Source of the DNA: a virus
Reading direction: 5' to 3' (one strand)
IMG/VR virus record: IMGVR_UViG_3300029448_000461
Coordinates: 1 to 23,353 of that record
Length of the DNA stretch: 23,353 nucleotides
Shown piece by piece: positions 5,706 through 11,939 of the stretch. The notes under the pieces are model-generated. The model saw only the letters and a program-made list of their open reading frames with translations. It did not search any database and was not told the origin of the DNA. Each line of letters starts with the position of its first letter. Position 1 is the stretch's first letter. The translations under genes and the position numbers were made by a program.

Positions 5706-6820
5706 TGGCTAATTATTTTATTGGAGATATTACAGTTTTTAAACTTCCTAATCAGGATTTCAAAGGCTTTAGATTTAGATATAAAACTCCTGCAATGGCT
5801 AACTATAAATTTAAATCATCTAAGAGCAAAAAAGAATTATCGGCTATCAGAAAAGACATGATTGCTGACTTTGAAAATCATGTAACTAAGATTGAGGTTG
5901 CATTGTTTGATGACGTAGCAAAACTTGCCTTAGAGAAGCGATTAAATGCGGTTGGAAGAAAAGTTAATGGCATTAGGCAACGATCATATGACAATGACGA
6001 AAGGCATCTCAGACTACACTTAAATCCCTTTTATAAGGGTATGAGTATCAAAGATGTTACCACTGGTAAGGTAAATGAATTTATTGATGATAGTGCTGAC
6101 AAAGATCTTTCAGCTAAAACTATCAGGCATTGTGTTCAGTCATTAAGTATGGTTATGAAATTTGCAGTTGATCAGGGTTATATTTCTAGAAATCCTTGTA
6201 ATTCTGACGATAGAAAAGAAATAAAAGGATCTGTCATAGAAAGAGGCGGATATTCTCACGATCATGTTTTGAAATTAATTCAAGCTGAAAAAACTTTATA
6301 TCTAGATACGTTTATAATGTTTTCTGCTTTTACTGGAATATCAGCTAACGAACTTCAGGGATTGCAGTGGAAGGATATAAACTTCACTAAGTCTGAGGTT
6401 ATTATAAAAAGAAATGTTTATAGATATGATAGTCAGGAATTAAAAAATAATTTTAGAGAAAGAGTTTTAGGCTTGCCTTCTCAGGTTATGACATTGCTGA
6501 AAAAATGGAAATTAAATTCTAATTGTGATTTTTGGATATTTCCAAATTCTAATGGAAGAAAGCCATTTGAGCAAAATGCCATGAGAAAATTACTTACTAC
6601 AGTTTGTAAGAGAGCAGGAGTGCCTGATTATGGTATTGGTGGCTTTAGGAAGTATTACAATACATCTATGATTGGAGAAGTGCCTGATCATATCAGAAAG
6701 GCTAGAATGGGGCATAGCAAGAACTCTAAGACAGCCGAAGTTCATTATACAGTTGTTGATCTTGAGCAAGCTAGAAGTCCAGTACAAGCTGAGAAATTAA
6801 TGCAAAGATTGTTTGGTTAA
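5705..6820 (+). CDS. int: Tyrosine recombinase / phage integrase with atypical catalytic boxes
   Basis: 371 aa from ATG 5705 (GGAGCAAACTAATG junction; the in-frame ATG at 5681 lies inside the previous gene and lacks this RBS). Layout: N-terminal arm-binding region (1-60), SAM-like core-binding domain (about 70-165, SYDNDERHLRLHLNPFY and VQSLSMVMKFAVDQGYISRNPC), catalytic domain (180-371). Box I reads TGISANELQGLQW (210-222), so the usual catalytic Arg is Ser213. Box II is GIGGFRKYYNT: the His of HxxR is Gly312, Arg315 is kept. GHS (His337) and Tyr348 (VHYTV), the nucleophile, are present. It should catalyse integration at tRNA-fMet; the missing Arg and His are discussed in the findings. It converges with the - strand operon, sharing its last bases. 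Confidence 0.9.
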   Translation: MANYFIGDITVFKLPNQDFKGFRFRYKTPAMANYKFKSSKSKKELSAIRKDMIADFENHVTKIEVALFDDVAKLALEKRLNAVGRKVNGIRQRSYDNDERHLRLHLNPFYKGMSIKDVTTGKVNEFIDDSADKDLSAKTIRHCVQSLSMVMKFAVDQGYISRNPCNSDDRKEIKGSVIERGGYSHDHVLKLIQAEKTLYLDTFIMFSAFTGISANELQGLQWKDINFTKSEVIIKRNVYRYDSQELKNNFRERVLGLPSQVMTLLKKWKLNSNCDFWIFPNSNGRKPFEQNAMRKLLTTVCKRAGVPDYGIGGFRKYYNTSMIGEVPDHIRKARMGHSKNSKTAEVHYTVVDLEQARSPVQAEKLMQRLFG

Positions 6821-7098
6821 ATCTCATCAATTATATTTCTACTAAAAACATATGTACCCTTACGTTTATTTCTTAGGGGTACATTATCCTTATCTTCAAC
6901 ATTATCTGCACCCCAATCTTCTTCCTCAGTATTGGTTTGATTTTTTCTTAATTGATTAAAAATTTTTGTTAGTTCGTGATTGCCATCAACTTTATCCATA
7001 TGGCAGTCTTTACACATTGTTGCTCTATATCTTTTGACTTTTACTTTGGGGAGTTTGACCTCACAATATTTACAATAATCATAAGGGTTGGAACTCAT
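6817..7098 (-). CDS. Small Cys-pair (zinc-ribbon-like) protein, paralogue of the 7263-7676 gene
   Basis: 93 aa. Two Cys pairs, CKYC (residues 9-12) and CKDC (29-32), could bind one zinc ion. The order of motifs (CxxC, L-x-K-x-K-x-x-R, CxxC, G-x-x-EL-x-x-x-F-x-x-L-x-K, DWG, a hydrophobic C-terminus ending in ..I..EI) matches the 137-aa protein encoded two genes upstream, so they are paralogues. It is the last gene of the leftward early operon; its stop overlaps the integrase stop tail to tail. Function unknown: such proteins can modulate host transcription or nucleases. Confidence 0.68.
   Translation of the reverse strand: MSSNPYDYCKYCEVKLPKVKVKRYRATMCKDCHMDKVDGNHELTKIFNQLRKNQTNTEEEDWGADNVEDKDNVPLRNKRKGTYVFSRNIIDEI
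6844..6884 (-). terminator. Hairpin plus T-run inside the last leftward gene (possible early terminator)
   Basis: An 11-bp stem, ATGTACCCTTA (6852-6862) / TAGGGGTACAT (6874-6884, one wobble) with an 11-nt loop. Read on the - strand it is followed after three bases by TTTTT (complement of 6848-6844). It lies in coding sequence about 25 nt before the stop codon of the 6817-7098 gene, an unusual place, so termination there is uncertain. Confidence 0.4.
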
Positions 7099-7261
7099 CT
7101 CTCAACCTTTTTGATAGCTTCTTTTCTTGTTTTATAGGCTCATTATCACAAACTCCTGAACAGCAATCTAACAATATTGATAGTCCACAAACCCTGCATT
7201 GCTCCGCAGATCTAGTTATGATTGGTCTCCATGCTGATTTGCAGGCAGGACATACTTCCAT
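7079..7261 (-). CDS. Small Cys-rich zinc-ribbon-like protein, 60 aa
   Basis: The start is set at ATG 7261 (MEVCPACKS): AAAAGGAGTTAACATG provides an SD and the ATG follows the stop of the upstream gene by one base. Longer in-frame starts (to 7360) would lie inside the neighbour. The protein has eight cysteines: CPAC, then CRVC (a four-Cys ribbon), then CCSGVC. A two-zinc or zinc-plus-disulfide fold is possible. It overlaps the next gene by 20 nt. Probably a nucleic-acid or protein-interaction factor of the early operon; no family recognised. Confidence 0.65.
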   Translation of the reverse strand: MEVCPACKSAWRPIITRSAEQCRVCGLSILLDCCSGVCDNEPIKQEKKLSKRLRDEFQPL

Positions 7262-7262
7262 G

Positions 7263-7676
7263 TTAACTCCTTTTGTGTCTAAAGCCTTCTCTTGCTGATC
7301 CCTTTTTGTGGACATATTTATAGTTTTTTTCCATGATTTCTGAGATTGGAGAAACTCCAAAAGAAACTTGAGTTGTTTTTTTAGAAATTCTCGAAAAGCG
7401 ATCTACATCATCTATTTTGATTTCCTGACTGCCCCAATCATCTACATCTACAGTTTTTGTTTTGCTTAACTCTTTAAACATTTGTCTGAGTTCAGTGCTT
7501 CCACTGGCACGATCTCCACGACACATATAACAAGTTTTAGGACTATCTCGTCTTTGTTTAGATTTCTTTAATGGATCTCCGCACTGACTACAGTTTTCAA
7601 AATTTTTATTATCTTTTGCTATTTGTTCTCTTGTCCTGCGAAAAACTGGAAGATGTTTATTTGGTTTATTTGTCAT
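7263..7676 (-). CDS. Zinc-finger-like protein, 137 aa, paralogue of the 6817-7098 gene
   Basis: A basic N-terminus (NKHLPVFRRTREQIAKDNK), then CSQC (29-32) and CYMC (49-52) forming a four-Cys site, a DWG motif near residue 81, and a region ending GVSPISEIMEKN that aligns with the end of the smaller paralogue. A basic tail (KKGSAREGFRHKRS) is extra. It overlaps the upstream gene by ATGA. The charge and the Cys site suggest nucleic-acid binding, by inference only. Position in the recombination operon suggests an early accessory role. Confidence 0.68.
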   Translation of the reverse strand: MTNKPNKHLPVFRRTREQIAKDNKNFENCSQCGDPLKKSKQRRDSPKTCYMCRGDRASGSTELRQMFKELSKTKTVDVDDWGSQEIKIDDVDRFSRISKKTTQVSFGVSPISEIMEKNYKYVHKKGSAREGFRHKRS

Positions 7677-7945
7677 TTCTTTTCTTTCTCCACAAATTCT
7701 CCGCCAATTCCTGAATATCCTGCAAGATCAATCCAACTGTCTTTTTTTGTGGGGGAGTGAATAAGTCTAGCAACTTTCAATAGGATTAAGCATAGGACAA
7801 CTTGATAGGCGGTTACTTTTATTCCAAAAACAACTGACCATAACTCAGCGATCCTATTATGGTTATCAAGAGCATCTCCATAGTCTTTTGCTCTATCCCC
7901 ATTAATTAATCCTATTGCAGTTTTTAATATCTCTTCTCTATTCAT
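7673..7945 (-). CDS. DUF6378-like small phage protein
   Basis: 90 aa. ILKTAIGLINGDRAKDYGDALDNHNRIAELWS, VTAYQVVLCLILLKVARL and DSWIDLAGYSGIG follow the pattern of DUF6378 phage proteins, an all-helical family. The RxxDYGD...N..RIA..W motif and the K.aRl....KDSWiDlaGY ending are its hallmarks; the second resembles MazG-like or NTP-pyrophosphohydrolase-type helices (metal-binding acidic residues), so a nucleotide-pool function has been suspected, but this is inference. The ATG follows the SSB stop directly. Confidence 0.75.
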   Translation of the reverse strand: MNREEILKTAIGLINGDRAKDYGDALDNHNRIAELWSVVFGIKVTAYQVVLCLILLKVARLIHSPTKKDSWIDLAGYSGIGGEFVEKEKK

Positions 7946-8326
7946 TTAAAAGGGTATTTCATCATCTAAATCAGGATCAGCTATGGTAGTGGAATTAGTC
8001 ATAGTTTGCCCATTAGTGTCTTTAGGAGCAGATCCAAAAGCAAGACTTTGAACATTTAAAGTTAGAGATGTTTTTGTTTGACCTTCTTTATCAGTATATT
8101 CTCTAGTCGAAAACTCTCCAACAACGACAACTTGCTGACCTTTTCTGAGGCTTTGATTTAATGCTTCTCCTCTTTTGCCCCACATTCCGCAGTCTATCCA
8201 AAGAGTTTTTTTCTTGTCTCCAAATCCAACCGCAGATCCTATAGAAAAGTTAGAAACTTTATTGCCCCCAACATCCTTTAATTCGGCATCTCTAGAAAGA
8301 TTGCCCACAAAACTACAAGTATTCAT
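7946..8326 (-). CDS. ssb: Single-stranded DNA-binding protein
   Basis: 126 aa. An OB-fold SSB: MNTCSFVGNLSRDAEL at the N-terminus, VSNFSIGSAVGFGDKKKTLWIDCGMWGKRGEALNQSLRKGQQVVVVGEFSTREYTDKEGQ with the conserved strand order, and the acidic tail DLDDEIPF that recruits partner proteins in bacterial SSBs. It protects ssDNA during phage replication and recombination. Its ATG overlaps the ERF stop (TAATG, GGAG upstream), so SSB and ERF are made together. Confidence 0.95.
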   Translation of the reverse strand: MNTCSFVGNLSRDAELKDVGGNKVSNFSIGSAVGFGDKKKTLWIDCGMWGKRGEALNQSLRKGQQVVVVGEFSTREYTDKEGQTKTSLTLNVQSLAFGSAPKDTNGQTMTNSTTIADPDLDDEIPF

Positions 8327-9009
8327 TATTTAAGTTCTCCTCTTTTAATTTTAAATTTTTTAATTATTTCATCATCAACAACGAGTTTTTTATGTTCTCT
8401 ATAAATTTTTTCTAATTGTTTTTGATCTTTCGCATTGTCGATTAATTTAAGAATATCTACATCTTCTTCATCATCGTCATCATCATCGTCAGGATTATTA
8501 GGTTGATCCCAACCCATTGCACTAATGCCATCATTATCGGCTGTCGGTATGGAAAATATGCTCATTAATCCATATCTCCGAGCATATGAAACACTTCCGA
8601 AAAATTTATGAGGATCATTATAATCTTTGCATTTTATCGGAGTTCTATCTGATAAAGTCTCTCCTGAAGAGTGCAAAATTATTGTTGATACATAATATTC
8701 AGTATCTTCAAAATTAATATTCTGAATAAAAGTTAGATCAAAATCGACTGCTTTTCTGCAAATAGTAATAACTTCTTCAAGTGAGGCATAAGTAGAATTT
8801 TTATTATTTTTTTTAAAAAAAGTATTTTGAGACTTTTCTTCTGCAAAAGGTTGAGTTTTATGAAAAGCAATTAATGATTTTGCTAGTTGTGAGCCTACTG
8901 CGAGAGGCTTGGAGGTGTTACCCATCGCAGTAGTGGGATCTTCAGTCTTGAGGGGAGCATCTGAAGATCTTATTTTCTGTGGTTTAATAATATTTCCTAA
9001 TTGTTGCAT
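8326..9009 (-). CDS. erf: ERF-family single-strand annealing recombinase
   Basis: 227 aa. The region LIAFHKTQPFAEEKSQNTFF, NSTYASLEEVITICRKAV, YYVSTIILHSSGETL and FFGSVSYARRYGLMSIFSIPTADNDG matches ERF proteins: the 'YASLEEV', 'HssGe' and 'G.a.tYarRY.L...fgi...dDDG' motifs. A run of aspartates follows (about residues 174-181), then a charged C-terminal helical region. ERF proteins anneal complementary strands, working with a 5'-3' exonuclease, which is encoded just upstream (13-nt overlap; RBS AAAAGGATAACACT). Confidence 0.92.
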   Translation of the reverse strand: MQQLGNIIKPQKIRSSDAPLKTEDPTTAMGNTSKPLAVGSQLAKSLIAFHKTQPFAEEKSQNTFFKKNNKNSTYASLEEVITICRKAVDFDLTFIQNINFEDTEYYVSTIILHSSGETLSDRTPIKCKDYNDPHKFFGSVSYARRYGLMSIFSIPTADNDGISAMGWDQPNNPDDDDDDDEEDVDILKLIDNAKDQKQLEKIYREHKKLVVDDEIIKKFKIKRGELK

Positions 9010-9869
9010 AGTGTTATCCTTTTTGAATTATTCTTTGAAACTTTTACAATGATCCCATGACCAAATGCTTCACTGGCATTTTTGGGAACTAACTTTTTGA
9101 TTTTGGCTTCAGCATCTTTGAAGATCTCATTTGCACCTTTTGACTGAATATATTGATCAGCAATTGATTTCCAAAGCGGATCAGCTTCCATATCAACTGG
9201 AACTTTATCTTCAATCGGTATTGGTATTTCTGCGTTTGGAATGTCAGTTGGCTCAATATCAAGTTCAATACATCCCATGAACCATTTAGCCACATTTATT
9301 AACTTTTCCTGAAAATCACGATCAATCTTCATTTCATGTAAAGATGGCTGTTCCCCCTGCTTTACAAAAGACAGCAACCCATATGGACATTCTTTACCAG
9401 TAGCTTCTTCAACCAAATATGCGTTCCAATGGATTTGAGGACTGTAGGATCTAATAAGACGAGGGATAACATCTTTATACTCCTCATCTCTTTTAGGTCT
9501 CCCCATAGTAAATTTAGCATCAATAACAGCTAGATTATTCTTATAGCCTTCAACAACACCATCTACAGTACAACGCATAAATGAATGTTTTTTGCCATAA
9601 AAAACACTTTGCTTATTTGTTATTGGAAGATCTAAAAAATGCTCAGTCCATTCTAGATTGGCTTCTTCTGTTATATGCCCCATGATTACACTCCAATTAA
9701 GTGTCAAATCATCAGGTTCTTCCCTGCCAGTTTTTACTCTAAATAGTTTTAAAATGCGTTCAGCATCTCCTGAAGTCAGAATATTTGCATCACTACCACC
9801 AATGGTATTTTTGCGTTCTTTCAGACTTTTTGGACTTAATCCTAATGTTTTAAAAAATTCAACTCCCAT
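8997..9869 (-). CDS. YqaJ / lambda-exonuclease-family recombinase
   Basis: 290 aa. N-terminal IGGSDA (about 23-28), GHITEEANLEWTE (64-76), a central VDG (102-104) and VIDAKF (115-120) make up the YqaJ-type PD-(D/E)XK nuclease core, with Asp103, Asp117 and Lys119 as probable metal-site residues (Asp in place of the more usual Glu of ExK). The later IHWNAYLVEE helix also fits. This enzyme resects dsDNA 5'-3' to give 3' tails for the ERF protein. It is the first gene of the leftward operon; RBS GAGAGGAG. Confidence 0.9.
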   Translation of the reverse strand: MGVEFFKTLGLSPKSLKERKNTIGGSDANILTSGDAERILKLFRVKTGREEPDDLTLNWSVIMGHITEEANLEWTEHFLDLPITNKQSVFYGKKHSFMRCTVDGVVEGYKNNLAVIDAKFTMGRPKRDEEYKDVIPRLIRSYSPQIHWNAYLVEEATGKECPYGLLSFVKQGEQPSLHEMKIDRDFQEKLINVAKWFMGCIELDIEPTDIPNAEIPIPIEDKVPVDMEADPLWKSIADQYIQSKGANEIFKDAEAKIKKLVPKNASEAFGHGIIVKVSKNNSKRITLCNN

Positions 9870-9898
9870 AGATATACTCCTCTCAATCTAATGAGAAA

Positions 9899-9928
9899 AG
9901 TATAACATATAGGCATATATTGCAATAT
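9899..9928 (-). promoter_or_regulatory. Leftward early promoter (pL-like) with palindromic operator
   Basis: On the - strand an extended -10, TGTTATACT (9907-9899), lies 30 bp before the exonuclease ATG. The -35 region is TATTGC with a 17-bp spacer (or TTGCAA with 15). It is embedded in a perfect 12-bp palindrome, ATATTGCAATAT (9917-9928), and the spacer contains CCTATATGTT, also present at the rightward promoter. So CI or Cro could act here. Confidence 0.6.
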
Positions 9929-9930
9929 TT

Positions 9931-10563
9931 TTATTCTATATTGGTTCTACTGCCGACTATTTTATGGATAGCTATAATATCTGAGTTCTTGTAAACCTCA
10001 GTATTATCAGGATTAATTGTGGATAGTTTATATTGTCTATCAGATACCTCAAAAACTTTACGAATTAAACCGCCAACTTTAGTTCCCAATTGAACATGAA
10101 CAACTACAAAATCTTTTGGTTTTACTTGCAATGTTGGATCAACATAAATGACTTCTCCATAGAAAAATCGCTGTTCCATATTTGATGACAATACAAAGCA
10201 TCCATAAGCTGAAGCTATGCCCATTAGGTAATCAGGTCTGACACAATGACTGATCATTTTCTTTTGGATTTGTATTCCTTCAGCACCACATGGAAATGGT
10301 AATCCATAAATAGGAAGATCTTCTATTAATGGCATTGCCTCATGGTTAACTGCTTTTTTAGAAATTACAGTTGCGTTACTTAATATTGTTTCCTGATCAG
10401 TTTTGAAAAATTCTATTAATGGCTTTAGATGAACACCTAACTTTCTATCGCCTCGTTCCATCTTGCTATATTCAGATTGACCAACACCAATAGCATCAGA
10501 TACTTCTTTTTGCTGAAGTCCTTTGCTAGACCTCATCACATGAAGATTATTTGGAAATTTCAT
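9931..10563 (-). CDS. CI-like repressor: HTH plus S24/LexA-type domain with degenerate active site
   Basis: 210 aa. N-terminal XRE helix-turn-helix (7-60: LQQKEVSDAIGVGQSEYSKMERG), then a linker and an S24 peptidase-like domain (about 85-205). A Cys92-Gly93 pair stands where LexA-family proteins are cut. The catalytic Ser motif (GDSMEP in the family) reads SSNMEQ, so the Ser position is Asn128; the catalytic Lys position is Arg168 (GGLIRKV). The fold still shows the VDP and VVVHV strands. It is the lysogeny repressor by position; self-cleavage on SOS induction seems doubtful. It starts at ATG 10563 with a distant GGGAG. Confidence 0.85.
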   Translation of the reverse strand: MKFPNNLHVMRSSKGLQQKEVSDAIGVGQSEYSKMERGDRKLGVHLKPLIEFFKTDQETILSNATVISKKAVNHEAMPLIEDLPIYGLPFPCGAEGIQIQKKMISHCVRPDYLMGIASAYGCFVLSSNMEQRFFYGEVIYVDPTLQVKPKDFVVVHVQLGTKVGGLIRKVFEVSDRQYKLSTINPDNTEVYKNSDIIAIHKIVGSRTNIE

Positions 10564-10595
10564 TGTAGTTTATTAGCTCCCTGTAACAAAAAAGA

Positions 10596-10624
10596 TTAAT
10601 ACTTTATTAAAATATTTAATTCAA
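10596..10624 (-). promoter_or_regulatory. Candidate promoter for the repressor gene
   Basis: On the - strand TTGAAT (10624-10619), 17-bp spacer, TATTAA (10601-10596), placed 33 bp upstream of the repressor ATG. It lies between the repressor and the 43-aa ORF. Low-complexity A+T sequence makes chance matches likely. Confidence 0.4.
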
Positions 10625-10632
10625 TCTATTTG

Positions 10633-10764
10633 TTAGGCAGGAGGTGCTATTGGAGGATTATCCCAAACTTTCAAATTAGATAATCCACTCATAAATGATT
10701 GTTTGTAAAAATAAATTTTAAAACATCTTGGTTTTCTTTTAATTATTTTAAATTTTTGTTTCAT
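10633..10764 (-). CDS. Short ORF, 43 aa, between repressor and control region
   Basis: ATG at 10764 preceded by AAAAGGACTTGTATT (SD AGGA, 8-nt spacing). It encodes a basic N-terminus (MKQKFKIIKRKPRCFKIYFYK) and a C-terminus ending VWDNPPIAPPA. It is co-directional with, and 69 bp upstream of, the CI gene. No family recognised. The Lys/Arg-rich start and Pro-rich end do not look random, and the codons use the same AT-rich set as neighbours, but it is short, so coding is only likely. Confidence 0.5.
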   Translation of the reverse strand: MKQKFKIIKRKPRCFKIYFYKQSFMSGLSNLKVWDNPPIAPPA

Positions 10765-10784
10765 AATACAAGTCCTTTTATATT

Positions 10785-10798
10785 AAGTGGTACTACTT
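10785..10798. promoter_or_regulatory. Near-palindromic site AAGTGGTACTACTT (candidate regulator-binding site)
   Basis: Dyad with one mismatched pair around central GTAC, 21 bp upstream of the 43-aa ORF start. The 11-mer TGGTACTACTT within it recurs at 13664-13674 in the late leader. Nearby, TATTCCACT (10804-10812) and its complement AGTGGAATA (10948-10956) form a second, widely spaced inverted pair across the control region. Confidence 0.4.
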
Positions 10799-10898
10799 GA
10801 GCCTATTCCACTTTTTTCCTTTCCATTTATTTACAATATATTACTATAAGGCAAGAATACCATATTGCAAATTATTTTTGATGAATATGTTAAATGTA

Positions 10899-10969
10899 TT
10901 GACTAAAAGGAATAAAGCGTATTATAACGATACCTATAGTGCAATTTAGTGGAATACAACATATAGGTA
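10899..10969 (+). promoter_or_regulatory. Rightward early promoter (pR-like) with inverted-repeat operators
   Basis: -35 TTGACT (10899-10904), 17-bp spacer, -10 TTATAA (10922-10927). Just downstream are TACCTATA (10931-10938) and its exact complement TATAGGTA (10962-10969), start points 31 bp (about three helical turns) apart and flanking the probable start site. The right half belongs to AACATATAGG, also found at the leftward promoter (9904-9913). They are good candidates for CI/Cro operators. Confidence 0.6.
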
Positions 10970-10975
10970 AATGAA

Positions 10976-11161
10976 GTGAAGTTATCACAATATCTTGTTA
11001 AAAATGGAATATCTCAAAAAGAATTATCTGATCTACTAGAAGTTTCTCAACCAACAATACACAAATGGCTTTATTCAAAATCTTTACCTTCAGCTAAGAA
11101 GATGTTGGCAATTCATACATTTACAAAAGGTAAAGTAAATCTTCAGGATTGGAAAATGTAA
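10976..11161 (+). CDS. Cro-like HTH regulator, 61 aa
   Basis: GTG start at 10976 (the ATG at 10971 is in another frame and meets TGA at once); AGG of TATAGGTAA serves as a weak SD. The protein is one helix-turn-helix of the Cro/YdaS kind: LSQYLVKNGISQKELSDLLEVSQPTIHKWLYSKSLPSAKKMLAIHTFTKGKV. It is divergent from the CI gene and first in the rightward early operon, the usual position of Cro. The operator half-site TATAGGTA lies in its leader, so autoregulation is likely. Confidence 0.85.
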   Translation: MKLSQYLVKNGISQKELSDLLEVSQPTIHKWLYSKSLPSAKKMLAIHTFTKGKVNLQDWKM

Positions 11162-11469
11162 TGGGAAAATTTTCTAGAGATAAAGGTTATCGTAATGAAA
11201 ATAATCTTAGAAAGCAGGCTTTAATGCACGAAGGTATTGAAGCAATTAGAGTTCCATTGTCAGGCGGTGGCAGTATTAAATCAGATTTAATTATTAATAA
11301 TGTTGGCGAGGAAAAGTGGAATATAGAGGCTAAGTTAAAGGCTAAAGGATATAAATCTATCTATGATGATTATGATGGAAATGATGCCCTGATAATCAAA
11401 GCTGATAACAAAAAGCCTTTAATAGTTTTAGATTTTGATGATTGGTTGGAGTTAGTAGCTAGACGATGA
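11161..11469 (+). CDS. PDDEXK-family nuclease, Holliday-junction-resolvase-like, 102 aa
   Basis: ATG 11161 overlaps the Cro stop (TAATG) and is preferred over the TTG at 11149. Sequence GKFSRDKGYRNENNLRKQ, IEAIRVPLSGGGSIKSDLI, WNIEAKLKAKGYKSIYDDY gives the archaeal-Hjc-type PD-(D/E)XK pattern: Glu near residue 13, Asp in SDLI, Glu-x-Lys in IEAKLK, and the basic/Gly-rich VPLSGGG loop. Such small phage enzymes probably resolve branched DNA during replication or packaging. The name rests on motifs. Confidence 0.8.
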   Translation: MGKFSRDKGYRNENNLRKQALMHEGIEAIRVPLSGGGSIKSDLIINNVGEEKWNIEAKLKAKGYKSIYDDYDGNDALIIKADNKKPLIVLDFDDWLELVARR

Positions 11470-11939
11470 AAGTAACCTTACTTGATTATGAGATGGCTCA
11501 GGGAGCAAATACTGGTTCTCTTAGGCATATTGGGGCGATCAAGAGAGGTTATAAGAGCAAGACAAAACTTCAATCCAGTTGGAATAGTCATATTGAGGGT
11601 GCTTGCGGAGAAATAGCAGTGTCAAAAGCAATGGGTAAATATTGGGGCGGATCTATTAATACTTTTAAAAAAGGGGGCGATATTGATGGATCTGACGAAT
11701 GGGAAGTCAGGACAAGAAGTAAGGAAGGCAATGATCTGATTTTAAGAGAAGATGATCCTGAAGATAGGATTTATTTTCTAGTCGTGGGGGTTTGTCCAAC
11801 CTATGAGATTAAGGGTTGGATAAAGGGTATAAATGGGATGCTTAATGCGTTTTCAGCTAATTATGGAGACTATGGTTATGCTTACTTTGTGCCACAAACA
11901 TTTTTAAATAAACTGGAAGATTTGGAAGGTATTAAATGA
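11466..11939 (+). CDS. PDDEXK-like phage protein, 157 aa
   Basis: HIEGACGEIAVSKAMG (about 43-58), then GGDIDGSDEWEVRTRSKEGNDLIL and DRIYFLVVGV, a pattern like a restriction-endonuclease fold (Glu in the first helix, Asp of GDI, Glu-Val-Arg in place of ExK) followed by a WIKG strand. Many marine phages carry such a gene near replication genes. With Arg where the catalytic Lys is usual, activity is uncertain. ATGA overlaps at both ends (11466, 11936) place it in a coupled early operon. Confidence 0.68.
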   Translation: MKVTLLDYEMAQGANTGSLRHIGAIKRGYKSKTKLQSSWNSHIEGACGEIAVSKAMGKYWGGSINTFKKGGDIDGSDEWEVRTRSKEGNDLILREDDPEDRIYFLVVGVCPTYEIKGWIKGINGMLNAFSANYGDYGYAYFVPQTFLNKLEDLEGIK

